Positions 35,455 through 43,974 are shown, counted from the stretch's first letter. The stretch is 64,000 bases of DNA from an uncultured Flavobacteriaceae bacterium (GCA_947494695.1 CANLWB010000006.1:186001-250000), one strand, 5' to 3'. The notes: generated from the letters alone by a model not told the origin. A program made the numbers and translations.

Positions 35455-36198
35455 ATGTCACAAGTCGTTCAAAGAAAACCGGATGAACTTTCCAACAAAG
35501 AAAAAAGCCAATTAAAGAACCTGCTAAAACGATACTATCCCACTGCTGATGAAGAATACATAAATGCCAGATTATCAAATAAATATGGATTTGACGTTGT
35601 TCTTTTAAAAACTCATGGCATTGTACTTGGAGCCAGTTATTTAAAACTGGACATGCTAAAAACCCCTTTTTATAACAAAGAAATTCCAGTTGTATATTTT
35701 GGCCAGGCACTAAAAAATGAATATTACGGGGGCAGTGTCATTTGGCGTACTGGGCACTGGTATGCCAAAAAGAATATTTCTCATCTTTATCCCATAAAAA
35801 GAACCGTTGGCTTATCTGTGATAAGTACCCCGAAAGTCTTCGAGCACTTTACCAAACTTTTTAAGAACCATTGCCCCAATTTAGAACCTTATGGAACTGG
35901 AAAAAGTATTTCCATTACCAACTTCTTACGAAATACATATGGAGAACGAGGTGTGCCACTCAAATTTGGCAGCAACTATTGTTTCGCCATACTAGATTTT
36001 GACCCCATTGATATCACTGATGATTGGGAAAAGCATTATAAGGCCAAAAATGAAGCTATCAATGAGTTTTTCATTACACATGACATTATCAAATTTGAAG
36101 GCGACAGAATATATGATAATAATATTGGACTTATTGCATGTGGCTATCGAAACCCTTGGAATTTTAGTGCAAAGAGACAGGTACGGATTCAAATATGA
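35455..36198 (+). CDS. GNAT-like protein of unknown function
   Basis: The 247-residue protein has β-strand/helix alternation that resembles an acyltransferase: VVLLKTHGIVLGASYLKLD, WRTGHWYAKKNISHLYPIKRTVGL and SVISTPKVFEHFTKLFK. The second part (NYCFAILDFDPIDITDDW, ACGYRNPWNF) is not like a standard GNAT. I do not recognise a family and no catalytic residues stand out. It stands alone, just before a convergent pair of lipoproteins. Base composition matches the neighbours, so no clear sign of recent transfer. Confidence 0.5.
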   Translation: MSQVVQRKPDELSNKEKSQLKNLLKRYYPTADEEYINARLSNKYGFDVVLLKTHGIVLGASYLKLDMLKTPFYNKEIPVVYFGQALKNEYYGGSVIWRTGHWYAKKNISHLYPIKRTVGLSVISTPKVFEHFTKLFKNHCPNLEPYGTGKSISITNFLRNTYGERGVPLKFGSNYCFAILDFDPIDITDDWEKHYKAKNEAINEFFITHDIIKFEGDRIYDNNIGLIACGYRNPWNFSAKRQVRIQI

Positions 36199-36273
36199 TT
36201 ATTAAACCATGGGAGTGTTCCATACACGTATAAACTTAACAAGGGTAAAGATTATACTATGTATGAGCTGACT

Positions 36274-36744
36274 TTATTTAGCTCTTTTTAATTGTCCAAT
36301 TTTTTCAGAATTCGGGTCAACGTTCATACTTATCTCAATAAACAATTTCCCATTTTCCATAGTATTATAAGTGGTTCCTCTTTTTGGGCTCCCATTAATT
36401 TCCTCAGGTTTAAGTTTGTGTATGGCTCCAGTTATTGGGTCAATTATAATTCCAATTAATCCACCGAGTGCAATATTTCCAATAAACCAAGAATTAAATT
36501 TTTTCTCCAACTTTGTTTGGTAGGTTTCGTATCCGTCTAATTTTAATATGATGCTATAATCTTGATTTCTTTTAAGTTTTCTTTGGATAGGTGTATTCCC
36601 TACTTCAATTTCGTTAATATAGACTCTCGCAGCACTAGGTTTAGAGAATATTTCGACGTTTTGTCGTGACCCTGAAATAATTGTGGCACAGCTTGAAAGT
36701 AAAAGCATACAAGAAAATAAAATTGATTTCAGCATTGTTCTCAT
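36274..36744 (-). CDS. PEGA-domain lipoprotein
   Basis: The 156-residue product has a lipobox (MLLLSSCATIISGSR, Cys at 19) and a PEGA-like β-domain (VEIFSKPSAARVYINEIEVGNTPIQRKL, residues 30-57; IILKLDGYETYQTKL), then a hydrophobic stretch (WFIGNIALGGLIGIIIDPITGAIHKLKP). The ATIISGSRQNV start and the GIIIDPITGAIHKL segment are typical of small surface or envelope lipoproteins. A second lipoprotein gene lies 17 bases upstream on the same strand. Role unknown. Confidence 0.7.
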   Translation of the reverse strand: MRTMLKSILFSCMLLLSSCATIISGSRQNVEIFSKPSAARVYINEIEVGNTPIQRKLKRNQDYSIILKLDGYETYQTKLEKKFNSWFIGNIALGGLIGIIIDPITGAIHKLKPEEINGSPKRGTTYNTMENGKLFIEISMNVDPNSEKIGQLKRAK

Positions 36745-36761
36745 GGTTTTGTTTTTAAAGA

Positions 36762-37154
36762 TTAGTCAAGTTTTAATTCGTATTGTGGTATAGATGAAAC
36801 ATCTCCATCGTATTTGTAAAGTTCAATTTTCAATCGGTAGCAACTGCTCCATAGGCCGGGCTTTTTTTTGTCTATAACTTTTACAATATTCGCTCCGTTT
36901 TTCCGTGCTTCAATTCTCGCTTGATTCATTAAACTGTTAAAGCTACAGTCCGTAGAAAACCCGGAGTCTTGAAATCGTATAGTACCTACTTTTGAAATGT
37001 TCTTTGGTAATTTATGCCCTATGTCCAAAAGAGCTACTTTTTCATCTATTGAGAGCTTAGGTTGTGCATTAGTGAAATTTGATGTGATTTTTGGACTACA
37101 GCTCGTAAGTCCAACTACTGTTATTAAGAACAGTACCTTAGTCATTTGATTCAT
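36762..37154 (-). CDS. Small lipoprotein of unknown function
   Basis: The 130-residue product starts MNQMTKVLFLITVVGLTSCSP (lipobox Cys at 19; ATG at 37145 is an alternative start). The mature part is mixed, with ARIEARKNGANIVKVI and GLWSSCYRLKIELYKYDGD. It has a pattern like small envelope lipoproteins, with no named domain I can recognise. It is co-directional with the PEGA lipoprotein, 17 bases apart, so they are probably one operon. Confidence 0.6.
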   Translation of the reverse strand: MNQMTKVLFLITVVGLTSCSPKITSNFTNAQPKLSIDEKVALLDIGHKLPKNISKVGTIRFQDSGFSTDCSFNSLMNQARIEARKNGANIVKVIDKKKPGLWSSCYRLKIELYKYDGDVSSIPQYELKLD

Positions 37155-37491
37155 TATTTATCGATTATTTTGTTTGGTTTGTACGTAACCACTATTCTAA
37201 GCTCTTTACAGCCACGGTACAGCTATCAAATTATTTTCTCACTTAACTGTCCTTAATCAAGGAGTGTGCATAATTCCAACCATGATTTATTTAACGTACA
37301 GTACTTTAGAAGTAATATTGAATATTTTCACAACGTATGCTACCAAAAAGTGTTAAACTCGAATAAACATGGGACTAATGAGATTAAAAATGTGACTGTG
37401 AAAATTTGAAATGTGTAAAATTTTATTCAACTAGAGGGCGTTACCTTTCTTTGAACACATTATCCGGATACACTAGAAAAGCGTAAAGAAA
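37155..37491. other. Gene-free stretch at the likely left end of the mobile island
   Basis: No gene is seen. The island boundary and attachment site probably lie here, but I found no direct repeat shared with 47342-47570. AAAGCGT/ACGCTTT at about 37479-37501 may terminate the coupling-protein gene. Confidence 0.4.
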
Positions 37492-39078
37492 TCACGCTTT
37501 GAACATCGATCTTATATCATTATGGATACGTTTGTAATTGGCTTCCATTTCCCCTGCACTGATTACTTTATGTTCGGGCAGGTCACGGTGTATTTCAGCT
37601 TTGCGAAACCGGACCTTTTTGTCCCTGCCATCCGCAAATACAATAAATTCTCCCTGTTTCAGCCTAAAAAAAATCTCGGCCCTTCGTTTGGGCACTTCCC
37701 GCTCCCCTTTGGTAACCCTGGCTTCCCATGAAAGGCCCGTTGCCTTACTTATGCTGTGGGTGGGGTTTTTGACGATCTCAAAAAACCGTTCGTAGTATTT
37801 TGCGGTTTCCGGATCGTTCGCCTTTCCAAAGAATTGATAGGATAGGTTACTCAATATGGCTTTACTGGCTTTTTCCCCATACATCATGTCGTTCTGTATC
37901 TTATCTTGGAGCACATAGACACACACGATATTATAGCTTCTCAACGTGGCCGGGATGCGGTGCATATTGGGCAATCGAATTGTTGATGCCTCCTCTAGAA
38001 GCAAAAATGAGGGCAATTTGTTCCGTTCGCTCATCTGTTTGGTGATGGTATGTAAAATGGTGGCTATAACCGGGGACAAGGACGCATCTTTTTTAGGATT
38101 GTTGACCACACAGATGACCGATGGGTTTTCGGGGTTGTTGATATCCAATGGGATGTCATCTGAAGAAAGCGCCATGAATATTTTTTCGGTACTTATTTTT
38201 TTAAAGGCGTTGGCCAGTGTACTTTTCACCCCGGCGGTCTGTCGTTCCGATCCCGCTCCACTAATAAAGGCATCCGCCATGGCTCTGGAGGTCAGGTTCC
38301 CTTTAAGAAACTTTAAAAGCCCTTTGGTGTTTACTTGCTGATAGAGTGCTATCACATGGGGTATGGTACAGTAATGCGGATAATCCGCTTTTAAGCGCCA
38401 GATCAGTCCGCTGATAAGTCCTTCGACCGCATCCTTAAAAAAGCGGGAGGTGCTGTTGCCTTCATCTTCCCTTACCTCCAATAAGTTTTCCAAAAGTACC
38501 CTAGAGATTTCATAAACGCTTTCCTCGTCCGGTAGGTATCTAGGGGCGATGGGGTTCACACGGGAATGGATGGGGTCAAAGGAAACAATATGGAACTTGA
38601 CACCATCGTCCTTGAACAATGGATAAGCCATTTCGGTAATCTCAAAATCCTTATAATCATGGATCACCCCACTAAATGCATGTGCCCTGAAATGGTCCAA
38701 AAGGTTATAGATCACACTTTCGGTCTTTCCACTTCCCGCTGCGGCTATCACGGAAACTCCCCTGCGTATATTCTCTAAAACCAGATTGGGGCCCCTGGTC
38801 CCCATGACCACTTTATATTGCTTTGCCATGGATGGGTCTCCACTCTTTCCATCGGTGTATACATAACATAGGATATTGGTAAACTGCAAGGGCAAGACCA
38901 TCAGCAGCAATCCTTTGAGCAAGGTTTGAATATCGACGCCGGTTCCTATTATTCCCAATGCCATTAGCAGACAAAGAAGTGTGGTCACAAAACCTTGGCG
39001 AACATATTTGTTGACCGTATAAATGGTCAATGCCCCAAGGATCAGGGCAGGAATCAATAGTTGTAGTTTAGTATCCAT
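37492..39078 (-). CDS. TraG/VirD4-family conjugal coupling protein
   Basis: I chose ATG at 39078 (MDTKLQLLIP) over an upstream TTG. The 528-residue product has three or so N-terminal membrane segments, a Walker A AAGSGKTES at about residue 113-121, a Walker B-like FLLLEEAS at about 360 and the VirD4-type TLRSYNIVCVYVLQDKIQ block. It pumps relaxase-bound DNA into the mating channel at the inner membrane. The relaxase gene ends 13 bases upstream. The Walker B has LLLEEA rather than the usual LDEFP, as in Bacteroidota mobilizable elements. Confidence 0.88.
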   Translation of the reverse strand: MDTKLQLLIPALILGALTIYTVNKYVRQGFVTTLLCLLMALGIIGTGVDIQTLLKGLLLMVLPLQFTNILCYVYTDGKSGDPSMAKQYKVVMGTRGPNLVLENIRRGVSVIAAAGSGKTESVIYNLLDHFRAHAFSGVIHDYKDFEITEMAYPLFKDDGVKFHIVSFDPIHSRVNPIAPRYLPDEESVYEISRVLLENLLEVREDEGNSTSRFFKDAVEGLISGLIWRLKADYPHYCTIPHVIALYQQVNTKGLLKFLKGNLTSRAMADAFISGAGSERQTAGVKSTLANAFKKISTEKIFMALSSDDIPLDINNPENPSVICVVNNPKKDASLSPVIATILHTITKQMSERNKLPSFLLLEEASTIRLPNMHRIPATLRSYNIVCVYVLQDKIQNDMMYGEKASKAILSNLSYQFFGKANDPETAKYYERFFEIVKNPTHSISKATGLSWEARVTKGEREVPKRRAEIFFRLKQGEFIVFADGRDKKVRFRKAEIHRDLPEHKVISAGEMEANYKRIHNDIRSMFKA

Positions 39079-39091
39079 TGTATTTATAATT

Positions 39092-40111
39092 TTATACCCC
39101 AATCGAACCTGAGCTCATGGCCGTTTCCACTCCTCGTTTGAACTTCATAAGTGCTTTATAGGCGAGCTGTACCTTATTGGTAGGGATCGTAGGCACATTT
39201 ATCCCGGCTTTAAATAGCATCTTAAAGGCCATCTGCTTCTCCGTAGTTGGAAGTCCGGCAAGCATGGCAAGAAAGCGCTTGGGGTCTTTATCGAGCATGT
39301 TCCTTGCCTTATAAGTTTCTACAAAGTTGCGTTTGTAACCGAACTTTTTATCAAAGGTTTTTTCGGCTGCCCCATAGAACTTATCCCTATGGAACCCTTG
39401 TTTTTGCGGAACTCCATTGAGTACTGTAGTGGACTCCTTAAATTTGGCTCCCGGTGAGAGGCTGTAGCTATTGGTTGCGTCGGTACGGCTCACGATAATA
39501 TGAACATGGGTCTGCATGCCCTCTTTTTTCATGCCTCGGACGACTCGTTTTCCGTCGATCTTATGTGGGGCATCTTTTTCCAGGCGGTCGATTTCTTTTT
39601 TGATCGATTTTATGTTTCCTTTTGATGCTCCCCTTTCTATCCTGGCAACTTCTTTTTTAAGTTCCAGTATTTTAGTGGCATAGGGTTGATTTTCACGAAT
39701 CTCCTTATCAGTGCCCTTAAAGGTTCGTTCCCGTTCTATCTTGGCATAGTATTTAATATCGTCCACACTTACCTTTCGGTCTCTATAAAAGGAGGCGGCA
39801 TAATCTTTCATAATCTCTCGGGTATATTCACGTAGTTTTTCGGGGTCATTGCCAATCGCCTTTAATTCTCTTTGGGATGGGCTGACAACTATGGAATAGA
39901 ATTTGGGGTCTTTCTTCCCTAGTCGGGCCGTATTGTTATCGATTTCCGAAATAACCTCTTCCCCGCTTATCCCATCGTTATATTGGTCAAAGAACTGTTC
40001 CTGTAGCTCCGGACTTTTACCCTCGTTCTCTTTTTCTAGGTACTTGACAAAATCCCGGACGCTCCCATTGAAATTTTCACCTTGGTGTTGTTTGGTAATT
40101 GTGGTATACAT
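39092..40111 (-). CDS. mobB: MobB-like relaxase/mobilization protein (DUF5712)
   Basis: The 339-residue protein shows the DUF5712/MobB layout: VRDFVKYLEKENEGKSPELQ near the start, KFYSIVVSPSQRELKAIGND (residues 70-89) and MQTHVHIIVSRTDATNSYSLSP, whose HVHIIVSR supplies the metal-binding His pair of relaxases. Such proteins nick oriT and lead the strand into the recipient. It lies between the BfmA gene (2 bases) and the coupling protein (13 bases) as a mobilization operon. The catalytic Tyr is not identified by eye. Confidence 0.85.
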   Translation of the reverse strand: MYTTITKQHQGENFNGSVRDFVKYLEKENEGKSPELQEQFFDQYNDGISGEEVISEIDNNTARLGKKDPKFYSIVVSPSQRELKAIGNDPEKLREYTREIMKDYAASFYRDRKVSVDDIKYYAKIERERTFKGTDKEIRENQPYATKILELKKEVARIERGASKGNIKSIKKEIDRLEKDAPHKIDGKRVVRGMKKEGMQTHVHIIVSRTDATNSYSLSPGAKFKESTTVLNGVPQKQGFHRDKFYGAAEKTFDKKFGYKRNFVETYKARNMLDKDPKRFLAMLAGLPTTEKQMAFKMLFKAGINVPTIPTNKVQLAYKALMKFKRGVETAMSSGSIGV

Positions 40112-40113
40112 AT

Positions 40114-40692
40114 CTAAGTGTTTTTTATAGTTCTCTTATATTTTTCCACAGCTTCCATGGGTAGTTCCAATTTCAGGTAGTCCTTTGAGAAATTGCTCTT
40201 GACTTCTTTCACGTGATCCAGGACATACCGGAAATCGGATTTGAGCATTTCCATTTTGTCCTCCAGCCTGTCATATAGAATTTTGGGGACGGTGGTCTCT
40301 TCCATCCACTCTTCCTCTTCATGACCATTTTCAAATTTCTTTTCTATAAAATCAAAGTCATCCTCAAGATCACTGCCTTCTTCTTTAGGTTCGAATTGTT
40401 CTTGAAATAGGGATTGCAACATGGCAACTGTGGGCAGGGTCTGGCTCTTTTCTATATCCTTGATAATGGCAATGGCATTGCTTATTCTTCTTTTGATCCG
40501 AATCTCCACTGCGCTGAGACTTCCATCAATGGAATCCAATGGGGAGATTTCATGCACCTCAAAAAAGTCCAACATGGTACTCAAAGCTTCCGTATTGGAC
40601 ATGCTGAGTGTTTTGGCAAGTGTCCTGAACCTAAGCGCTGTTACCTTCTTAATATTGATACCAGAAAATTGATATTTTGAGAATTTTTCCAT
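40114..40692 (-). CDS. BfmA/BtgA-family mobilization accessory protein
   Basis: I chose the ATG at 40692 (MEKFSKYQFSGINI) over a TTG at 40704. The 192-residue product has the BfmA/BtgA start (KKVTALRFRTLAKTLSMSNTEAL STMLDF-like) and an acidic middle (EPKEEGSDLEDDFDFIEKK). In related elements the protein binds oriT DNA to help the relaxase. It precedes mobB by 2 bases. A gene-poor region with inverted repeats follows upstream, where oriT is expected. The C-terminal part is coiled-coil-like (LKSDFRYVLDHVKEVKSNF). Confidence 0.8.
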   Translation of the reverse strand: MEKFSKYQFSGINIKKVTALRFRTLAKTLSMSNTEALSTMLDFFEVHEISPLDSIDGSLSAVEIRIKRRISNAIAIIKDIEKSQTLPTVAMLQSLFQEQFEPKEEGSDLEDDFDFIEKKFENGHEEEEWMEETTVPKILYDRLEDKMEMLKSDFRYVLDHVKEVKSNFSKDYLKLELPMEAVEKYKRTIKNT

Positions 40693-40748
40693 TTTTTGCT
40701 GCAAATAATTACCTGTTTACTGGGGGTTTGAGCGTTTTTGCTGCAAAT
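40692..40748. repeat. Direct repeats at the BfmA promoter
   Basis: TTTTTGCTGCAAAT occurs at about 40693-40706 and again at about 40735-40748, 42 bases apart. They flank the likely promoter of the mobilization operon and may be binding sites. The rest of 40693-41179 is covered by the next two entries. Confidence 0.4.
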
Positions 40749-40891
40749 CACCATATTTCATATTTTCGACCAATCCTTGAAAACCCTTATAAACAAAGGC
40801 TTTACGTAGTAAATGAGATATGTAGCGCTGCGCCCGCACGCTACCCTCTTGCTTCTCCTTTTCGTTCGCCCTGGCGAACAAAAATCCGAGC

Positions 40892-40914
40892 CACCTGATT
40901 GTTCCAATCAGGTG
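40892..40914 (+). terminator. Strong intrinsic terminator with no gene before it
   Basis: CACCTGATTG-TTC-CAATCAGGTG is a perfect 10-base stem followed by CTTTTTTT. No plus-strand gene precedes it. A small RNA from about 40710-40920 is possible. Confidence 0.7.
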
Positions 40915-40938
40915 CTTTTTTTAAAATTGGTAATCGAT

Positions 40939-40987
40939 ACGTATGGTCAATGGGAAAGTCAAATCGCAACAAAAAATGACCATACGT
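40939..40987. other. Candidate oriT inverted repeat
   Basis: ACGTATGGTCA (40939-40949) and TGACCATACGT (40977-40987) are perfect 11-base arms around a 27-base spacer. They lie just upstream of the mobilization operon, where a relaxase would nick. The spacer is A-rich. Confidence 0.4.
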
Positions 40988-41179
40988 CGCCCCTTTGATG
41001 TGGCTTATCTAAATATAGATTCAATTCTACTATAATAAAAATGTGTTTTGTTGCCAATTGAATCCAATTGGGTCTAAATAAAATGAATTTGGGGAAATGT
41101 GGTTTTTGAAACGTCAGTTTCTAAAAAAACAATGGAAAAAAACCCTCATTTTGAGGTTTTTTAAAATTGAAAGCACAAT

Positions 41180-41347
41180 CTAAGATCGTGCTTCCTTTGG
41201 GTGTGTTTTCTTGGAATATTCAAACCGAAAAATCCAAAAGTTGATAACCAGCAAAAAGGACTTATTTGCCTTGTTATTTTCATCTGCAACGACCTTTTCC
41301 CTTTTTCTTGCAGGGATTTCCAGTATGCTCCTTACTTTGGTTTCCAT
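41180..41347 (-). CDS. Small basic protein of the island regulon
   Basis: A 55-codon frame from ATG at 41347 reads ETKVRSILEIPARKREKVVA, then NKSFLLVINFWIFRFEYSKK. It directly follows a copy of the 132-base upstream repeat (41365-41496), as do two other small genes of the island. A hairpin overlapping its stop codon (GCACAATCT/AGATCGTGC, one mismatch) may be its terminator. No family is recognised; a DNA-binding or regulatory role is only a guess from its small basic nature. Confidence 0.55.
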   Translation of the reverse strand: METKVRSILEIPARKREKVVADENNKANKSFLLVINFWIFRFEYSKKTHPKEARS

Positions 41348-41364
41348 AAGATGTGATTTTAATT

Positions 41365-41496
41365 AAACAATATTTGTGCAGGTTCCAAACGGTAGCAAAA
41401 TTTTATCTCAAATTTTCAAGCGAAAAATTGGAGGTGACTCTGGAGGTGCCGATTTTTTGTGCAGACAAATTTGAAGGAAATATTTTGCGGGTTTAC
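41365..41496 (-). promoter_or_regulatory. Island upstream repeat, copy A
   Basis: One of three ~132-base copies (41365, 43841 and 45479). It carries GGAGGTGAC TCT GGAGGTGCC on the plus strand, then (minus strand) TTTGAGATAAAATTTTG, a conserved CCGTTTG as probable -7 box, and CAAATATTGTTT before the gene. It precedes the 55-codon gene at 41180. Confidence 0.75.
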
Positions 41497-41566
41497 CTTA
41501 GTGCCAATGTTATTTTATTATTTCTTTTAGGCTGGCTTAATCCTTGGTAAGAAGTCAAGTCCCTTA

Positions 41567-41601
41567 TTGATTGTTAAGTGTTCGATCCACTTAACAATCA
41601 A
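41567..41601. repeat. Perfect 14+14 inverted repeat
   Basis: TTGATTGTTAAGTG (41567-41580) and CACTTAACAATCAA (41588-41601) surround a 7-base loop. It has no T-run. Apart from this and the neighbouring repeat and terminator, 41497-41665 holds no gene. Confidence 0.55.
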
Positions 41602-41619
41602 AATCCATAGTAAATAAAA

Positions 41620-41648
41620 AACAGCCCTTTGGTTTGTTAAGGGCTGTT
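41620..41648 (-). terminator. Terminator of the 65-codon gene
   Basis: AACAGCCCTT pairs with AAGGGCTGTT, followed on the minus strand by TTTTTTATTTAC. Confidence 0.75.
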
Positions 41649-41665
41649 GGGTGTACTGCGTTTAT

Positions 41666-41863
41666 TCAAATATTAAACGCATACTCATAATTGTAAAGGT
41701 TTTTGATTGCTTCTTCTTCCAATACGATGTTATAATCTAAATAATGTTCTTTGGCGTAAGCTTTCAAATCCTCTCCAAATTTGCTTTCCATCTCTTCTTT
41801 TGACATCGAAAGTAAACGTTGCTGTGTCTCATCATCGAGATTCGTATAATTTATATAAATCAT
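41666..41863 (-). CDS. Small acidic protein of unknown function
   Basis: The 65-residue product (MIYINYTNLDDETQQRLLSM, then KEEMESKFGEDLKAYAKEHY) is acidic and helical. It has its own terminator and follows the RadC-like gene on the same strand by about 97 bases. I do not recognise the family, but small genes of this kind are common beside RadC-like genes in flavobacterial mobile elements. An antirestriction or regulatory role would be a guess. Confidence 0.55.
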   Translation of the reverse strand: MIYINYTNLDDETQQRLLSMSKEEMESKFGEDLKAYAKEHYLDYNIVLEEEAIKNLYNYEYAFNI

Positions 41864-41959
41864 TATTTTAATTTTAAAGTTGTTTACAGGTCGTATAAAC
41901 CTGGATAGAAACCTTCAGGATAATTTCCATTTTCTTAATCAGTTCCATTGTATCGAGGT

Positions 41960-42409
41960 TTATAAAATTCCATTATCCGCAAAGCTGTAGTAGTCTCCAT
42001 TAGGAACGATAATCAGATGGTCAAGGACTTTAACATCAAATAATTTGGCAGCTTCGTTGATTTTTGCAGTTAAATTTTTATCAGCCTCACTAGGGACTAA
42101 CTTACCCGACGGATGGTTGTGGGTTAATATTATCCCTACCGAAAGTGTTTTCAACACGACTGCAAACAATATCCGTAAATCGACCAACGTACCTGTAATG
42201 CCCCCTTGCGATAATTGGTAGATGCCTTTTACTTTATTGGAATTGTTCAACAGGACTATTTTAAAGGATTCGTGTACCTCTATGGTGTTTTTGTTCCAAT
42301 GTTCGTACAACATTTGTGCTGCATCTTCTGAAGCTCTTATTTTTTCCCAAAAAGGTGCTGGGATGCGTTCTTTGTAGCTTATCTGTATTTCGTTAACTTT
42401 GTTTTTCAT
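41960..42409 (-). CDS. RadC-like JAB/MPN-domain protein
   Basis: The 149-residue protein is a JAB-domain protein of the RadC group, with the metal-binding motif ILTHNHPSGKLVPSEADKNLT (H-x-H then S-x-x-D, residues 95-115). It lacks the N-terminal helix-hairpin-helix of chromosomal RadC (which is about 225 residues), as do the short versions on mobile elements. A deubiquitinase-like metalloprotease fold is known, though the substrate is not. A terminator lies between it and the upstream ssb, so it has its own promoter or reads through. Confidence 0.85.
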   Translation of the reverse strand: MKNKVNEIQISYKERIPAPFWEKIRASEDAAQMLYEHWNKNTIEVHESFKIVLLNNSNKVKGIYQLSQGGITGTLVDLRILFAVVLKTLSVGIILTHNHPSGKLVPSEADKNLTAKINEAAKLFDVKVLDHLIIVPNGDYYSFADNGIL

Positions 42410-42436
42410 TATTCTTCTTTTTAAGATTGATACTGA

Positions 42437-42472
42437 AAAGAGGGTGCATCTTTCGACGGTTACACCCTCTTT
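42437..42472 (-). terminator. Terminator after ssb
   Basis: AAAGAGGGTG (42437-42446) pairs with CACCCTCTTT (42463-42472) around a 16-base loop; it lies 10 bases past the ssb stop. Confidence 0.6.
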
Positions 42473-42481
42473 AATTAAGAT

Positions 42482-42820
42482 TTAATCTTTGCTACCTAAT
42501 AGTAAAACTTCGGATACCACCACTTCGGTCACATATCTTTTGTTCCCCTCTTTATCGTCATAAGAACGTGAGGTCAATTTGCCCTCGATGGCAATCTCAT
42601 TGCCCTTGTCCACATACTTTTCGATTATTTCGGCGGTCTTGCCCCAAGCAACAAGCGCATGCCATTGGGTATCGGTTACTTTTTCACCTTTGGTATTTTT
42701 GTAGTTCTCATTGGTTGCCAATGATACACGGGCTACTTTTTTACCACTTTCAAGGTCTGTAATTGTTGGTTCTTGCCCAACGTTTCCGATTAACTGTACT
42801 TTGTTTCTTAATTTACTCAT
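42482..42820 (-). CDS. ssb: Single-stranded DNA-binding protein (plasmid/ICE type)
   Basis: The 112-residue protein is an OB-fold SSB: KLRNKVQLIGNVGQEPTITD, VSLATNENYKNTKGEKVTDTQWHALVAWGKTAEI and EGKLTSRSYDDKEGNKRYVTEVV. It lacks the acidic C-terminal tip (DDDIPF) of chromosomal SSB, as is usual for short copies on mobile elements. It protects single-stranded DNA during transfer and replication. The gene is followed by a terminator and preceded by a 73-codon frame that I do not accept as coding. Confidence 0.92.
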   Translation of the reverse strand: MSKLRNKVQLIGNVGQEPTITDLESGKKVARVSLATNENYKNTKGEKVTDTQWHALVAWGKTAEIIEKYVDKGNEIAIEGKLTSRSYDDKEGNKRYVTEVVVSEVLLLGSKD

Positions 42821-43038
42821 GATTTAAAAAATTTAAGATTAATAATTCCCCATGTCGTTTTAAATTTTAGGGGTGTTTGTTTGATTTCTTGCGTGCGTAG
42901 CACAATAAACGAAGTGGGTTTTGTCAAGACTTTCGGGGAAAAATCAGGAGTGTATGCGACGTAGAAAATCCTGGGATTTTCAAGGAAGTAGAAACCTTCT
43001 TTTTCTCCGAAACTTGTTACAGTCTTGACAAGTTCCAT

Positions 43039-43654
43039 GATGCTATTACCAATTCTTTCACACTGCCCCCCAAGGGAGCGTACGGGAAGTTAAGCGAGTG
43101 CAGGGGGGCTGTGCTGATTAGAAGTGGTTATTGCATGCCTGTTTTTCGATGCCCCGAAAAACTTCTATGGCTTCTTTTATTATAAACCCCTAAAATTTTT
43201 TGAGGTGGAAGTTTGATTTTTTGAGAATTATCGAGCAAAGGCTCAAGAAGCTTTTGCCGTTAATTCGGTTAAAAAAAATCAGGCTTTTACCGTTCCGATT
43301 ACATGCATAGCTATTTTGTTTTGCCTATGGTCATCTTATTCTGATTACCCAATTTAATTTTGAAATACGGGGTTAGGCGGACTTGATTTGCAATTTTTGG
43401 CTATAAATGAGGGGTTCCGTTCCAGTGCAACGGATCGGTACCCGATATGAAAGGCGGAAATTGTGAATTGTGTCCAAGAAGCATTGAATGAAGCTCTTTT
43501 ACCAGAATGGAGTAAAACGAAATGAAGCGTGAATGTGCTGAATGGGTTACGAAAATCGTATTCAATAAAAATCCGATATTACTTTTATGAATAGTTAGCC
43601 TATGCTGAAAGAAACCAATTTATACGACATCAAAACTTTCCATAATATGAGATA
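43039..43654. other. Gene-free stretch upstream of ssb
   Basis: No gene is supported. It holds G/C blocks (CCCCCC at 43067 and GGGGGG at 43104) and a CCGTT/AACGG repeat near 43422. It may hold a replication or transfer origin, but nothing decisive is seen. Confidence 0.4.
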
Positions 43655-43822
43655 CTAGTTTGAATAATGGTTTAATAGTATTTGATATTTCAGAGGATGC
43701 TTGTCTCTGTAGTAGGCTAAGTGACTTTCTGCACCTTCAACCCTGTAATTTTCACTACTTAATTGATAATGTTTCTCTGCTTCTTGAAGGGTAATGTTTG
43801 AGGTTTGAGATACTTGTTTCAT
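43655..43822 (-). CDS. Small protein of the island regulon
   Basis: I chose ATG at 43822 (MKQVSQTSNITLQEAEKHYQ), giving 55 residues ending in YPLKYQ-like LKYQILLNHYSN. The upstream frame start at 43846 is in the repeated promoter region. The gene follows a copy of the 132-base upstream repeat (43841-43974), as two other island genes do. It is polar and helical. No family is recognised. The shared upstream element suggests a common regulator. Confidence 0.55.
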   Translation of the reverse strand: MKQVSQTSNITLQEAEKHYQLSSENYRVEGAESHLAYYRDKHPLKYQILLNHYSN

Positions 43823-43840
43823 AATGTCAAAATTTATGTT

Positions 43841-43974
43841 AAACAATATTTAGGCAGTGAGCAAACGGAAAACAAAATTTTGTCTCAAATTTTTAGGGTG
43901 AAAAATTGGAGGTGCCTTTGGAGGTGCCGATTTTTTAGGCAGGAAATTTGAACGCAAATATTTTGCGGGTTTAC
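43841..43974 (-). promoter_or_regulatory. Island upstream repeat, copy B
   Basis: This copy (134 bases) has GGAGGTGCC TTT GGAGGTGCC and the AAACAATATT, CAAACGGAA and TGCGGGTTTAC blocks shared with copies A and C. It differs at scattered positions and precedes the 55-codon gene at 43655. Bases 43975-44137 hold no gene. Confidence 0.75.

Noticed and set aside
40860-40882. GTTCGCC/GGCGAAC palindrome as integrase or relaxase site
   Set aside because: It is short, lies beside a terminator and is as likely to be part of an RNA hairpin.
42817-43038. A 73-codon minus frame overlapping the ssb start by four bases
   Set aside because: Its last codons lie over the ribosome-binding region of ssb and it resembles no family; the ATGA overlap alone is not enough.
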